The translations under genes were made by a program, and so were the position numbers. The notes under the pieces were generated by a model that was not told the origin of the DNA, searched no databases, and saw nothing but the letters and a program-made list of their open reading frames with translations. A stretch of DNA of 26,038 nucleotides from Pseudomonadota bacterium (GTDB lineage: Bacteria; Pseudomonadota; Gammaproteobacteria; Burkholderiales; Burkholderiaceae_B). Below are positions 6,489-14,738 of the stretch, one piece after another. The stretch lies in assembly GCA_023427945.1 (NCBI GenBank), contig JAEYZR010000268.1, forward strand, positions 1 through 26,038. The letters run 5' to 3'. Position 1 is the first letter of the stretch. Each line of letters begins with the position of its first letter.

Positions 6489-8440
6489 ACGTCACTCAGA
6501 CAGAATCGACCGTCGATGCTCCCGCCTTGAGGCACTGGCTGATCACGCACGAGCCATCAGGCCTGGCGTGGCTCACCTTCCAGCAGGAAGGGGCCTCCAC
6601 CAACACATTTTCCTCCGAGACGCTGGCGGAGCTCAACCAGGCACTGGATCATCTGGACGTGCGACGCCCCCAAGGCCTGATCGTCCAATCGGGCAAGTTC
6701 GACAGCTTCATCGTGGGTGCCGACATCCACGCCATGTCCGGGCTGAAAGACTCCCGACAGGTTCAGGCCTTCATCGAATCCGGTTATGCCACCTTCGATC
6801 GAATCAGCGCATTGCCCTACCCTACTCTGGCCTTGATCAACGGCGCATGCCTGGGTGGCGGGCTCGAATTCGCATTGGCCTGCAAGCGACGTATTGTCGT
6901 GGACACGCCCAAGACACGGCTTGGGCTGCCAGAAGTGATGCTGGGCATTTTCCCTGGATGGGGCGGCATGCGTAGGCTTCCCGCTACCGTCGGTGCACCC
7001 CTGGGGCTGGATCTGATGCTGACGGGACGCACGCTCGATGCCGACCGGGCCGTACGCAGCGGGCTTGCCGATTTCAAGGTCGCACCCCGGCTGGCCTGCC
7101 AGGCCGCACAGGCCCACGTGCTCACACGCGACAAGCCAGCGCGTGCTGGCGGCCTGGGCACGCTGCTCAATACATCGCTCATCCGCAGATTCACCGCATG
7201 GCGTGCCGGTAAAACGGTGGACGCACGTGATCCCTATCGTCACTATCCTGCACCGCGCGCGATCATCGAAATCTGGTCCAGGCACGATGGCAACCCGCTA
7301 CGAGCGCCTGCCCTGGTCGACAGTATTTTTGCCTCGGCACCTGCGCGAAATCTCGTTCGCGTCTTCCATTTGCAGGAACGTCTGAAGTCATTTGCACGCC
7401 CCAAAGGCGACACCCGAGTGCAGGATGGTCCACCGGCACACGTACATGTCATAGGCGCAGGCACGATGGGCGGCGACATTGCCGCCTGGTGCGCCTACAA
7501 AGGCATGACCGTCACCTTGACGGACACTGATGCAGCACGCATTGCGTCGGCACAGACTCGGGCACGCAAGCTGTTTGCGAAGCGCTTGCGCAACAAGCTT
7601 CATGCCCGCGACGCGTTTGATCGTCTCATTCCCGATCCCGACGGCCATGGTGTCAGGCGGGCCGACATCGTCCTGGAAGCCATCGCTGAAAACGCTGATG
7701 CCAAGCGCGCACTGTATCGCGACATCGAGCCGCGCATGAAGGTGGATGCGGTACTGGCAACCAACACATCCAGTCTGCTGCTCGCCGAGCTGTACCCCGC
7801 GCTCAAATTGCCGCAACGTCTGGTCGGCGCCCACTTCTTCAACCCTGTCGCACGCCTGCCACTGGTAGAAGTCGTCAGTTCAAATGTTTCGGGCGCGGCT
7901 TACTTGGCGCGCACCACACGTTGGGTGGGTATGCTTGGAAAACTGCCACTCCCGGTGCGTGACGTGCCGGGCTTTTTAGTCAATTCCGTCCTGGCCCCAT
8001 ACATGCAGGAAGCCATTCTTTGCGTTCAGGAAGGCATACCGCCCGAGGCAGTGGACGAGGCCATGCTGGCCTTCGGCATGCCAATGGGGCCCATTGAACT
8101 GGCCGACAAGGTCGGTCTGGACGTGGTTCGTGCCGCTGGCGAACAACTCGTTGATGACACCCACGTTCCGGCCGTACTGCAACGCCTGATCGATCGGGGT
8201 GACCTGGGCGAAAAGACCGGCAAGGGGTTTTATCCCTGGCGGGACGGCCGCGCCCTGAAAGACGGCAAGGGCTGTGTGGACCCCGCCTTGACCCAGCGGC
8301 TTCTGGTTCGATTGCGCGAAAAGGCACAGGCTCAACTCGACGCCGGCGTCGTGGAAGATGCCGACCTGATCGATGCCGGCATGATTTTCGGGGCCGGTTA
8401 CGCACCTTTTTCCGGAGGACCCCTGCACAGCGATACGTAG
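6485..8440 (+). CDS. fadJ: Multifunctional enoyl-CoA hydratase / 3-hydroxyacyl-CoA dehydrogenase, FadB/FadJ type
   Basis: This encodes 651 residues in two parts. The N-terminal crotonase domain has the oxyanion-hole stretch IVGADIHAM (76-84) and NGACLGGGLEFAL with Glu128. A second glutamate, Glu150, lies in LPEVMLGIFPGWGG. The pair matches E. coli FadB Glu119 and Glu139. The dehydrogenase part has the NAD site VIGAGTMGG (322-330), ATNTSSL, catalytic His450 in GAHFFNPV, and VPGFLVNS. It hydrates enoyl-CoA and oxidises 3-hydroxyacyl-CoA. The ATG at 6485 overlaps the thiolase stop; an earlier in-frame start would lie inside the thiolase. It ends soon after APFSGGP, where E. coli homologues (715-729 residues) carry about 50 more residues, so the last helices are shortened. 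Confidence 0.92.
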   Translation: MNVTQTESTVDAPALRHWLITHEPSGLAWLTFQQEGASTNTFSSETLAELNQALDHLDVRRPQGLIVQSGKFDSFIVGADIHAMSGLKDSRQVQAFIESGYATFDRISALPYPTLALINGACLGGGLEFALACKRRIVVDTPKTRLGLPEVMLGIFPGWGGMRRLPATVGAPLGLDLMLTGRTLDADRAVRSGLADFKVAPRLACQAAQAHVLTRDKPARAGGLGTLLNTSLIRRFTAWRAGKTVDARDPYRHYPAPRAIIEIWSRHDGNPLRAPALVDSIFASAPARNLVRVFHLQERLKSFARPKGDTRVQDGPPAHVHVIGAGTMGGDIAAWCAYKGMTVTLTDTDAARIASAQTRARKLFAKRLRNKLHARDAFDRLIPDPDGHGVRRADIVLEAIAENADAKRALYRDIEPRMKVDAVLATNTSSLLLAELYPALKLPQRLVGAHFFNPVARLPLVEVVSSNVSGAAYLARTTRWVGMLGKLPLPVRDVPGFLVNSVLAPYMQEAILCVQEGIPPEAVDEAMLAFGMPMGPIELADKVGLDVVRAAGEQLVDDTHVPAVLQRLIDRGDLGEKTGKGFYPWRDGRALKDGKGCVDPALTQRLLVRLREKAQAQLDAGVVEDADLIDAGMIFGAGYAPFSGGPLHSDT

Positions 8441-8541
8441 CCAAGCAACGGAGGCACCAACTAGGCACCAACAAGCGGGCCAGCCTCACAACGAGCCTGC
8501 CGAACAACATATCAGAAGCAGTCACGCCAAGGAGACATACC

Positions 8542-9807
8542 ATGCGTATGAAGGGAACAACGCTCACTGTTTTATCGACTTTCACCCTGAGTCTGGGAGC
8601 GACGTCGGTTTACGCGGCAGGATTTCAATTGCTTGAGCAAAACGCGAGTGGCCTGGGCAACGCCTACGCCGGGTCTGCTGCAGTGGCGGAGAACGCGAGC
8701 ACGATCTACTTCAACCCGGCCGGCATGAGCTTTCTGCCAGGCGTGAATGTCACCACAGGCTTTGCCGCCGTCAAACCTTCGTTCAAATTCAAGGACAACG
8801 GCAATTCCCGCAATCCTCTTGCAATGGGCGGTGGCCGTCCGATGGGAGGCAATGGTGGCGATGCAGGCGGCTGGGAGTTGGTTCCCAACTTCGCAGCCTC
8901 CTGGCAACTGAATCAACGCTGGCACATCGGTCTGGGTATAGGCGCACCTTTCGGACTGGCCACGCACTACGATGACGACTGGGCCGGACAGTACCATTCA
9001 CGAAAATTCAAGATTCAGACCATCAATATCAATCCTTCCGTGTCCTACAAGGTCAACGACATGCTTGCGCTGGGCGCTGGTGTGAACTGGCAACGCATTG
9101 ACGCCGAATACACCAAGCAGCAGGTCGTCGGGCCGGGCATGGCGCGCGCGGCCAAGGTCGAAATGGACGGCGACGCCTGGGGCTGGAACCTTGGCGCCAT
9201 GTTGCAGCCTGGGCCGGATACCCGGATCGGACTGTCCTATCGTTCCAAGATCAAGCACAGCGCCTCGGGCACCACCAAGATCCAGAATCTCGCCAGGTTC
9301 GATGCCCGCGCAGATGTCGATTTGCCCGACACGGCCATTCTCAGCGTGATGCATAGCCTCACCCCGCGCTGGGATTTGCTGGCCGATGTGTCCTGGACAG
9401 GCTGGAGCAGTATCCCGGAACTCGAAATACGCAACAGCGGACCGGGCGCCCAGAACGACCGGCTGAATCTGAAGTTTCGCGATACGTGGCGTTTTGCTGT
9501 GGGTGCCAACTACAAGGTATCAGACCAGTGGAAGCTGAAATTCGGGGTGGCCTACGACCAGTCTCCTGTTCATAACGAAAACAATCGCCCCACATCATTG
9601 CCCGACAATAATCGAATCTGGCTGTCCACAGGCTTTCAGTATCAAGCTACCAAGGACACCACGCTGGACGTCGGCTATACCTACCTGTATTTGCGCAAAA
9701 CCAAGATCGACAACGACGGCGAAAACCTGGCAACCAAAGGACGCGTGGCCGGTGAGTACACCAGCAAAGGCAACATCATCGGCGTGCAACTTACGTCACG
9801 CTTTTAA
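8542..9807 (+). CDS. fadL: Outer-membrane long-chain fatty-acid transporter, FadL/OmpP1/TodX family
   Basis: This encodes 421 residues. A signal peptide covers about residues 1-25 (ending SVYA-AGF). The mature start GFQLLEQNASGLGNAYAGSA is the FadL-family hatch region, and STIYFNPAGMS is its second signature. The rest is alternating beta-strand sequence ending in the C-terminal Phe expected for BAM-dependent barrel insertion. FadL lets long-chain fatty acids or other hydrophobic compounds cross the outer membrane. It follows the beta-oxidation genes after a gap of about 100 bases, with a strong ribosome-binding site (AAGGAGAC) before ATG 8542. The gap contains a short tandem repeat of AGGCACCAAC and no clear terminator. 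It is probably transcribed with the operon, ending at the hairpin at 9876. Confidence 0.93.
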   Translation: MRMKGTTLTVLSTFTLSLGATSVYAAGFQLLEQNASGLGNAYAGSAAVAENASTIYFNPAGMSFLPGVNVTTGFAAVKPSFKFKDNGNSRNPLAMGGGRPMGGNGGDAGGWELVPNFAASWQLNQRWHIGLGIGAPFGLATHYDDDWAGQYHSRKFKIQTININPSVSYKVNDMLALGAGVNWQRIDAEYTKQQVVGPGMARAAKVEMDGDAWGWNLGAMLQPGPDTRIGLSYRSKIKHSASGTTKIQNLARFDARADVDLPDTAILSVMHSLTPRWDLLADVSWTGWSSIPELEIRNSGPGAQNDRLNLKFRDTWRFAVGANYKVSDQWKLKFGVAYDQSPVHNENNRPTSLPDNNRIWLSTGFQYQATKDTTLDVGYTYLYLRKTKIDNDGENLATKGRVAGEYTSKGNIIGVQLTSRF

Positions 9808-9875
9808 TGGACGTTGCGTTCAGCAGAAAAACAGGTTGCAAGCATAGAAAATAGTCGTAGACTGCGAGAATCAGA

Positions 9876-9909
9876 CAGATTCGGGCATTGCCCGAACTGC
9901 TTTTTTTTT
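9876..9909 (+). terminator. Rho-independent terminator after fadL
   Basis: CAG-A-TTCGGGC pairs with GCCCGAA-CTG around the loop ATT, with one bulged A. A run of nine T residues starts one base after the stem. This is a textbook intrinsic terminator about 70 bases past the fadL stop. It closes the beta-oxidation transcript before the next gene. Confidence 0.9.
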
Positions 9910-9930
9910 CTCACTAAGACGAGTCATTCT

Positions 9931-10332
9931 ATGAAATCCGACGATCTCGGCAAGTTGGTCTTGCGACTTGCTTTGGGTATTCTGATCTTGCTGCACGGCA
10001 TTGCCAAACTGAGTTCAGGTGTGGGCGGTATCGCTGGCATGCTGAGTAACCATGGATTGCCCGGGGTGCTGGCTTATCTGGTGTTTGTCGGTGAAATCGT
10101 TGCCCCCCTGCTGCTCATCGTGGGCCTCTTTTCCCGTCTGGGAGCCGTCATCATTGCCATCAACATGGTGGTCGCCATCGCCCTCGTTCACATGGGTCAA
10201 CTGACGAGCATGACGCAAACGGGCGGCTGGGCACTTGAACTGCAGGGTATGTTCCTGTTTTCGGCCATCGCTCTGGCGTTCATGGGCGCCGGACGATTCA
10301 GCGTGGGTGGTTCGGGCGGTCGCTGGAACTGA
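9931..10332 (+). CDS. DoxX-family inner-membrane protein
   Basis: This encodes 133 residues. There are four hydrophobic membrane segments, at about 7-25, 42-62, 66-85 and 100-118. The start LGKLVLRLALGILILLHG and the segment GEIVAPLLLIVG are typical of DoxX/YphA proteins. Family members are small membrane proteins linked in various bacteria to redox or thiosulfate metabolism, but the biochemical role here is unknown. The ATG at 9931 was chosen because the family homology begins there. An upstream in-frame start would place the fadL terminator inside the gene. It lies only 22 bases after the terminator T tract, so its promoter must overlap that structure or depend on read-through. Confidence 0.85.
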   Translation: MKSDDLGKLVLRLALGILILLHGIAKLSSGVGGIAGMLSNHGLPGVLAYLVFVGEIVAPLLLIVGLFSRLGAVIIAINMVVAIALVHMGQLTSMTQTGGWALELQGMFLFSAIALAFMGAGRFSVGGSGGRWN

Positions 10333-10450
10333 GCCAGAGCCCCGGGGCCTCGACAGAGGCTTCGCTGAACTGCCGGTAGCGCCACGCTTCTCAAATCCGC
10401 AGTGCCATGACGATAGCCAGGGATTTCGGGCCCACGGCTACTGTCATCCC

Positions 10451-10483
10451 AGAACTGTTCGTGATATCCACGAACAGTTCTTT
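10451..10483. terminator. Long perfect hairpin between convergent genes
   Basis: AGAACTGTTCGTG (10451-10463) and CACGAACAGTTCT (10469-10481) are exact complements around a 5-base loop, followed on the plus strand by TTT in total. It lies between the doxX-like gene (plus) and arsC (minus), so it probably terminates transcription from both sides. The flanking bases 10333-10547 hold no other gene. Confidence 0.65.
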
Positions 10484-10547
10484 CTGTACAAAGCGCTCCT
10501 TGCGACATCCTTCATCGGGAAGTCGCTTTGCGACACCCCTCTACAGA

Positions 10548-10904
10548 TTACTTCGGCAGTATCTCCAGCACTACTGATGCGGGTCTGCACAAACGCGTGC
10601 CGCCCGGCGCGACCACGAAGGGGCGATTGATGAGCACCGGGTTTTCGATCATGGCATCGATCAACTGCTCATCCGTGACCGCAGGATCGTCAAGCCCGAG
10701 TTCAGCAAAGAGTGACTCTTTTTCGCGAATTGCCTCGCGGGGCGTCAAGCCGGCCTGGGCGATGATTCCCACCAATACGGGCCTCGAAGGCGGGCGGATC
10801 AGATACTCGACGATCGTAGGCGTGATGCCCGCATCGGTGATGAGTTTCAGGGCATCGCGGCTCGTGCCGCAACGTGGATTGTGATAGATAGTGGTGTGTG
10901 TCAT
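10548..10904 (-). CDS. arsC: Arsenate reductase (glutaredoxin-dependent), ArsC family
   Basis: This encodes 118 residues. The thioredoxin-fold ArsC signature TIYHNPRCGTSRDAL contains the catalytic Cys12. QLIDAMIENPVLINRPFVV and GTRLCRP supply the two conserved arginines that bind arsenate in the E. coli enzyme. The reaction reduces arsenate to arsenite with glutaredoxin and glutathione. The protein stops just after VVLEILPK, about 20 residues shorter than the R773 plasmid enzyme, as is common for chromosomal copies. The ATG at 10904 is preceded by AGGATGG. An upstream in-frame start at 10967 adds no family sequence. No arsR, arsB or acr3 gene is nearby, so an arsenic operon is not evident. 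It faces away from the photolyase gene. Confidence 0.9.
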   Translation of the reverse strand: MTHTTIYHNPRCGTSRDALKLITDAGITPTIVEYLIRPPSRPVLVGIIAQAGLTPREAIREKESLFAELGLDDPAVTDEQLIDAMIENPVLINRPFVVAPGGTRLCRPASVVLEILPK

Positions 10905-10999
10905 GGTTCCATCCTGATCTAACCTGAGTCTTGCATGGATTGTTTCACTTTCCTGCCGGCTGGTCACGGCGTCTCCGTTAGGATGTCACATCGATACGG

Positions 11000-12457
11000 A
11001 TGACGTCTACTCTTATGAATGCACTTTGGTGGCTGCGCGCAGACTTGCGTACACGCGATAACCCGGCCTTGCGCGCCGCACTGGATCATGGCCCGACGGT
11101 CGCCTTGTTCTACATTACACCGGACCAGTGGAAGATCCACGATGAGGCCCCAGGAAAAATTGATTTCTGGCTGCGCAATCTTGACTCGCTGAGCAAGACG
11201 CTGGAAGGGATGAACGTGCCGTTGAAGCTGTTGCATGCCAAGGACTGGCGCCGCACTGCTCACGATATCGCGAAGTTTTGCCGGGACAACGCAATTTCCG
11301 CTGTGCATGTCAATGCACAGGTGGGCGTAAATGAGCAAGATCGTGACGTGCAGGTTGCAGAGATCCTTGCGGCAGCCGATATTTCCTTCACGGTGCATCA
11401 TGGTGCCACGCTGCTGGTACCCGGCAGCGTGCTGAACGGCCAGGGTGAGCCCTACAAGGTATTCACGCCCTATGCACGCGCTTGCCGCGAGCGGTTGCGC
11501 ACTGCACTCCCCCACCCGACCCGGCGACCCTCGGCCCAGCCACAGCACCCCAAGGATGCAAACGCAGCTCGCATCGTGAAGGATAAGGTACCCGATGGTG
11601 TCAACGGGTATCAAGCCCCTGGTCAAGACACGCGCGATTTCTGGCCTGCCGGTGAAGATAGCGCCAGCGATCGACTGACGGCGTTTGCCAATGATCGTAT
11701 GGCAGATTACGACACGGCACGGGACTTTCCTGCAGAAGCGGGCACCAGTCAGCTCTCGGCAGCGCTTGCCGCCGGCGTGCTCTCGCCTGCGCAATGCCTG
11801 CATGTCGCGCTATCGATCAATCATGGCGAACTGGACAGCGGCAAGCGTGGCGTACAGACCTGGGTGACGGAGATCCTGTGGCGCGAGTTCTACCAGCACC
11901 TCATGGCCCTCAACCCCGCTCTGTCCAAGGGCAGACCCATGCAGCCGCATACCGAGAAAGTCCAGTGGCGCACCAGCGCAGAAGATCTGCACGCCTGGCA
12001 ACAAGGACGCACCGGCATTCCGATTGTGGATGCCGCGATGAAGCAGCTTTTAACAGTGGGCTGGATGCACAATCGCCTGCGTATGGTCAGTGCCATGTTT
12101 CTGTCGAAGAACCTGTTGCTGGACTGGCGCCTGGGCGAGAAATGGTTCATGCAGCACTTGGTGGACGGCGATTTTGCGTCGAACAATGGCGGATGGCAGT
12201 GGAGCGCCTCTACTGGTGCCGATGCCTCCCCCTACTTCCGTGTGTTCAATCCTGTCACGCAGTCGCAGCGCTTCGACGCTGAAGGAACCTTCATCCGTCG
12301 TTGGCTGCCCGAGCTCGCCGCTCTTTCCAGGAAAGAAATCCATCAACCTTCGCCGGACGCCTGCAGACGCTGTGACTATCCGGAACCCATCGTAGACCTG
12401 GCGTCGTCGCGCAAACGAGCCATCGAGGCATTTGCAGGGCTCAGCAGGAAAAAATGA
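11000..12457 (+). CDS. phrB: Deoxyribodipyrimidine photolyase (CPD photolyase)
   Basis: This encodes 485 residues (E. coli PhrB 472). It repairs cyclobutane pyrimidine dimers with blue light. The N-terminal antenna domain begins ALWWLRADLRTRDNPALRAA and includes the NEQDRDVQV stretch seen in folate-type enzymes. The C-terminal FAD domain has WREFYQH, GIPIVDAAMKQL, GWMHNRLRMVSAMFLSKNL, DWRLGEKWF and DGDFASNNGGWQW, including the conserved Trp and Asn positions of class I photolyases. Two starts are possible, ATG 11000 and ATG 11015; neither has a strong ribosome-binding site, and the family homology begins right after 11015. It is divergent from arsC, sharing a 95-base promoter region. Confidence 0.95.
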   Translation: MTSTLMNALWWLRADLRTRDNPALRAALDHGPTVALFYITPDQWKIHDEAPGKIDFWLRNLDSLSKTLEGMNVPLKLLHAKDWRRTAHDIAKFCRDNAISAVHVNAQVGVNEQDRDVQVAEILAAADISFTVHHGATLLVPGSVLNGQGEPYKVFTPYARACRERLRTALPHPTRRPSAQPQHPKDANAARIVKDKVPDGVNGYQAPGQDTRDFWPAGEDSASDRLTAFANDRMADYDTARDFPAEAGTSQLSAALAAGVLSPAQCLHVALSINHGELDSGKRGVQTWVTEILWREFYQHLMALNPALSKGRPMQPHTEKVQWRTSAEDLHAWQQGRTGIPIVDAAMKQLLTVGWMHNRLRMVSAMFLSKNLLLDWRLGEKWFMQHLVDGDFASNNGGWQWSASTGADASPYFRVFNPVTQSQRFDAEGTFIRRWLPELAALSRKEIHQPSPDACRRCDYPEPIVDLASSRKRAIEAFAGLSRKK

Positions 12458-12689
12458 CGGCGCAGCAAGGGATTGGCCGCACTGACTGTGAACCATGGCG
12501 ACTGGCCTTCCACAGTGACGTGGGAGGCGGCAAGTGAGGCAGCGCGCTGCGCACACTTATGACATCGGCGAATTGCTGGATAATATGCTTTGCGCGGCAG
12601 ATGATCGTTGAAGTAGCCGATCAATGATGTTGCCGGCAATCTGGCGCTTTTCGCAGCCTAGCGCTTGCACCCGAAAATCAGGAGAGGCC
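12458..12689. other. Intergenic region, possible promoter for the lipoate-ligase genes
   Basis: There is no coding frame of interest. A GATAAT hexamer (in GCTGGATAATATGC, about 12578-12583) with TTATGA 16 bases upstream could serve as a promoter for the downstream pair. I saw no convincing terminator for the photolyase gene. Confidence 0.3.
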
Positions 12690-13007
12690 ATGCAAGAATC
12701 CAGCCAGCAGTCTGGCGATGTTCGCCACGGCGAGTACAAGGTGCCTGGCGGCAAACTCATTGTCATCGACCTTTCCGTGCATTCCAACCGTCTGCACGAT
12801 GTGATCATCAGTGGCGATTTCTTTCTGGAGCCCCCCGAGGGCCTGGACGCCATGAATCAGTACCTGGAAGGGATGGCCGTCGACACACCGGACGCAGAAA
12901 TCGCCTCCGGCCTGACCCATGCCCTGCCCCCCGAAAGCGAAATGTTCGGTTTCTCACCTGAAGCGGTGGTGGTCGTTCTGCGCCGTGCCCTGGCCCATAC
13001 TGTCTGA
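12690..13007 (+). CDS. lplB: Lipoate-protein ligase accessory domain, LplB-like
   Basis: This encodes 105 residues. HGEYKVPGGKLIVIDL, then DVIISGDFFLEPPEGLDAMN, and the C-terminal LRRAL segment match the stand-alone C-terminal domain of lipoate ligases. In Thermoplasma it is a separate LplB subunit needed for lipoyl-AMP formation. In E. coli LplA the equivalent domain is fused. AGGAGAGG sits just before ATG 12690; an earlier in-frame start at 12624 has no family sequence. The catalytic partner begins 7 bases after this stop, so the two are surely co-transcribed. The call rests on the sequence pattern together with this pairing. Confidence 0.8.
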   Translation: MQESSQQSGDVRHGEYKVPGGKLIVIDLSVHSNRLHDVIISGDFFLEPPEGLDAMNQYLEGMAVDTPDAEIASGLTHALPPESEMFGFSPEAVVVVLRRALAHTV

Positions 13008-13014
13008 TCAACTC

Positions 13015-13833
13015 ATGAATTCAACTGATACTGCCCGCCCGAACGATTCCGGTTCGACAGCACACACACAGTGGCGCGATTATTCCTGGCAGCTACTGCG
13101 CACCCCCGCGCTGGATCCGCTGACGCACATGGCGCTGGACGCGGTGCTCGCTGACGAGGTGGCCGCTGGCCGCCGCCCACCCAGCATCAGGCTATGGGAG
13201 TGGACGCGGGCGGCTGTCGTGATCGGCCGCTTTCAGAGCTTGAAGAACGAGGTGGACCCGCAGGGCGCCGCACGTCACGGGGTAGAAGTCGTACGCCGTG
13301 TGAGTGGTGGCGGTGCGATGTTCGTCGAGCCGGGCAATACCATCACCTACTCCATCTATGCGCCCGGGGATCTGGTGCGTGGCATGAGCTTTCAGGCCTC
13401 CTATGCCTTTCTCGACCATTGGGTCATCGATGCCCTGGGCACGCTGGGGATCAAGGCCTGGTATCAGCCTCTGAACGATATCGCGACCGATACGGGGAAG
13501 ATCGGGGGTGCAGCCCAGGCGCGGCGCGGAGGCGGTGTGCTGCACCACGTCACGATGGCTTATGACATCGATGCCGACAAGATGGTGGAAGTGCTGCGGA
13601 TCGGCAAGGAAAAGCTGTCGGACAAGGGCACCACGAGTGCGAAAAAGCGCGTGGATCCGTTGCGCAGTCAAACCGGCATGCCGCGGGAAGAGATCATCGA
13701 CCACATGCTGAAAACCTTTCGCGATCAGAACGGTCTGACCGATTCGGCGATCACCGATAACGAATGGGATCTGGCACGCCGCCAGATCGAGGAAAAATAC
13801 GGTACGCCAGAATGGTTGACTCTCGTGCCTTGA
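13015..13833 (+). CDS. lplA: Lipoate-protein ligase A catalytic subunit
   Basis: This encodes 272 residues. The lipoate/biotin ligase fold begins around WQLLRTPALDPLTHMALD. It contains the lipoate-site loop RRVSGGGAMF (94-103) followed by GNTITYSI, and the lysine motif KIGGAAQARRGGGVLHH, where Lys162 corresponds to E. coli LplA Lys133. The enzyme activates lipoate with ATP and attaches it to lysines of 2-oxoacid dehydrogenase E2 subunits and GcvH. It lacks the roughly 80-residue C-terminal accessory domain of E. coli LplA; that domain is supplied by the preceding gene. The first 25 residues are polar and probably disordered. The ATG at 13015 follows the upstream stop closely. Octanoyltransferase activity is a possible alternative. 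Confidence 0.88.
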   Translation: MNSTDTARPNDSGSTAHTQWRDYSWQLLRTPALDPLTHMALDAVLADEVAAGRRPPSIRLWEWTRAAVVIGRFQSLKNEVDPQGAARHGVEVVRRVSGGGAMFVEPGNTITYSIYAPGDLVRGMSFQASYAFLDHWVIDALGTLGIKAWYQPLNDIATDTGKIGGAAQARRGGGVLHHVTMAYDIDADKMVEVLRIGKEKLSDKGTTSAKKRVDPLRSQTGMPREEIIDHMLKTFRDQNGLTDSAITDNEWDLARRQIEEKYGTPEWLTLVP

Positions 13834-13883
13834 GCCGGTGGTCTATCGTTTATCTCGTGCCCGAACCTATCAGGAACGCTTCA

Positions 13884-14699
13884 ATGTCATTTCGCTTTTC
13901 CGCCCGGATCGTCGCCCCGCTTGCACTGGGACTGCTTGCGGCCTGCTCCACGCCCGCAGACAGGAACATCACGCTGGCGGGGGCGGATGCGACCTCGGCC
14001 GAGTCCGAGCCCTCAGCTGTACAGCGAGACAGTCATGACGTAGCCGTTCGCCCGATCAAGTATGTACGGCAAAAGCCGGGATGCAGCGGCAACTGCCCGC
14101 GCATCGAAGTCGATAGCATCGCCATCGAGAGCGCCCCGAAACTCACCCAGTTGATCGACCACGCCCTGGCGTATATGACGGGCGTCGATCCTGACCGCTC
14201 AGGCAGTTATCGCAGTATTCAGGAATACGAGCAACACTTCTGGGCCACCGCGCAAGCGCGCGATGTCACGCAGTTGCGAGCCAGCGTGCGCGACGCCTTC
14301 AAGTCGACGATCACCATAGAGCTGTCGACTGGCCAATATCTGACGGGTGCCGCGCATGGCATTCCGGCTACACAGTTCTTGAACTGGGAGCGTGATCGCG
14401 ATCGTGTGCTGGCGCTGGATGAGGCGCTTTTGCCAGGGGCGCACGCGGCTTTTGATGCGGCGCTTCAGCGCGCTCACACCCGATGGAAAAATGCCTCGGA
14501 GGATTACCAGCGGGATCCGGCTGCCTATGATCGCATGTGGCCATTTCAGCCATCGACCAACTTTGCGCTGACCAAGGCTGGCGTGGTGGTCAAGTACGAT
14601 GCCTACGCGATTGCGCCCTACTCTGCCGGCCAGCCGGAACTGACGATCCCCTACAGCGAGCTGTCAGGGATCCTCGATCCGAGATGGATGCCAGGTTGA
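13884..14699 (+). CDS. DUF3298/RsiV-type lipoprotein
   Basis: This encodes 271 residues. The signal peptide ends in the lipobox LLAAC with Cys21, so the mature protein should be a lipid-anchored envelope protein. A low-complexity linker follows, then a PGCSGNCPRIEVD stretch and a body that ends with FALTKAGVVVKYDAYAIAPY, then IPYSEL and ILDPRW. This is the typical close of DUF3298 domains, which often follow DUF4163, as in RsiV-like and PdaC-like proteins. Some relatives bind lysozyme or peptidoglycan; no activity can be assigned here. The ATG at 13884 has AGGA eight bases upstream. An earlier start would overlap lplA out of frame. It lies 50 bases after lplA and may be co-transcribed. Confidence 0.8.
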   Translation: MSFRFSARIVAPLALGLLAACSTPADRNITLAGADATSAESEPSAVQRDSHDVAVRPIKYVRQKPGCSGNCPRIEVDSIAIESAPKLTQLIDHALAYMTGVDPDRSGSYRSIQEYEQHFWATAQARDVTQLRASVRDAFKSTITIELSTGQYLTGAAHGIPATQFLNWERDRDRVLALDEALLPGAHAAFDAALQRAHTRWKNASEDYQRDPAAYDRMWPFQPSTNFALTKAGVVVKYDAYAIAPYSAGQPELTIPYSELSGILDPRWMPG

Positions 14700-14704
14700 C
14701 GACA

Positions 14705-14725
14705 CGCGGCGCACGGGGCGCCGCG
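14705..14725. terminator. GC-rich hairpin between convergent genes
   Basis: CGCGGCGC and GCGCCGCG pair around a 5-base loop in the 39-base gap between the lipoprotein gene and gdhA, which converge here. There is no T tract on either side, so intrinsic termination would be weak. Confidence 0.45.
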
Positions 14726-14738
14726 CATGGCCTGCCGA

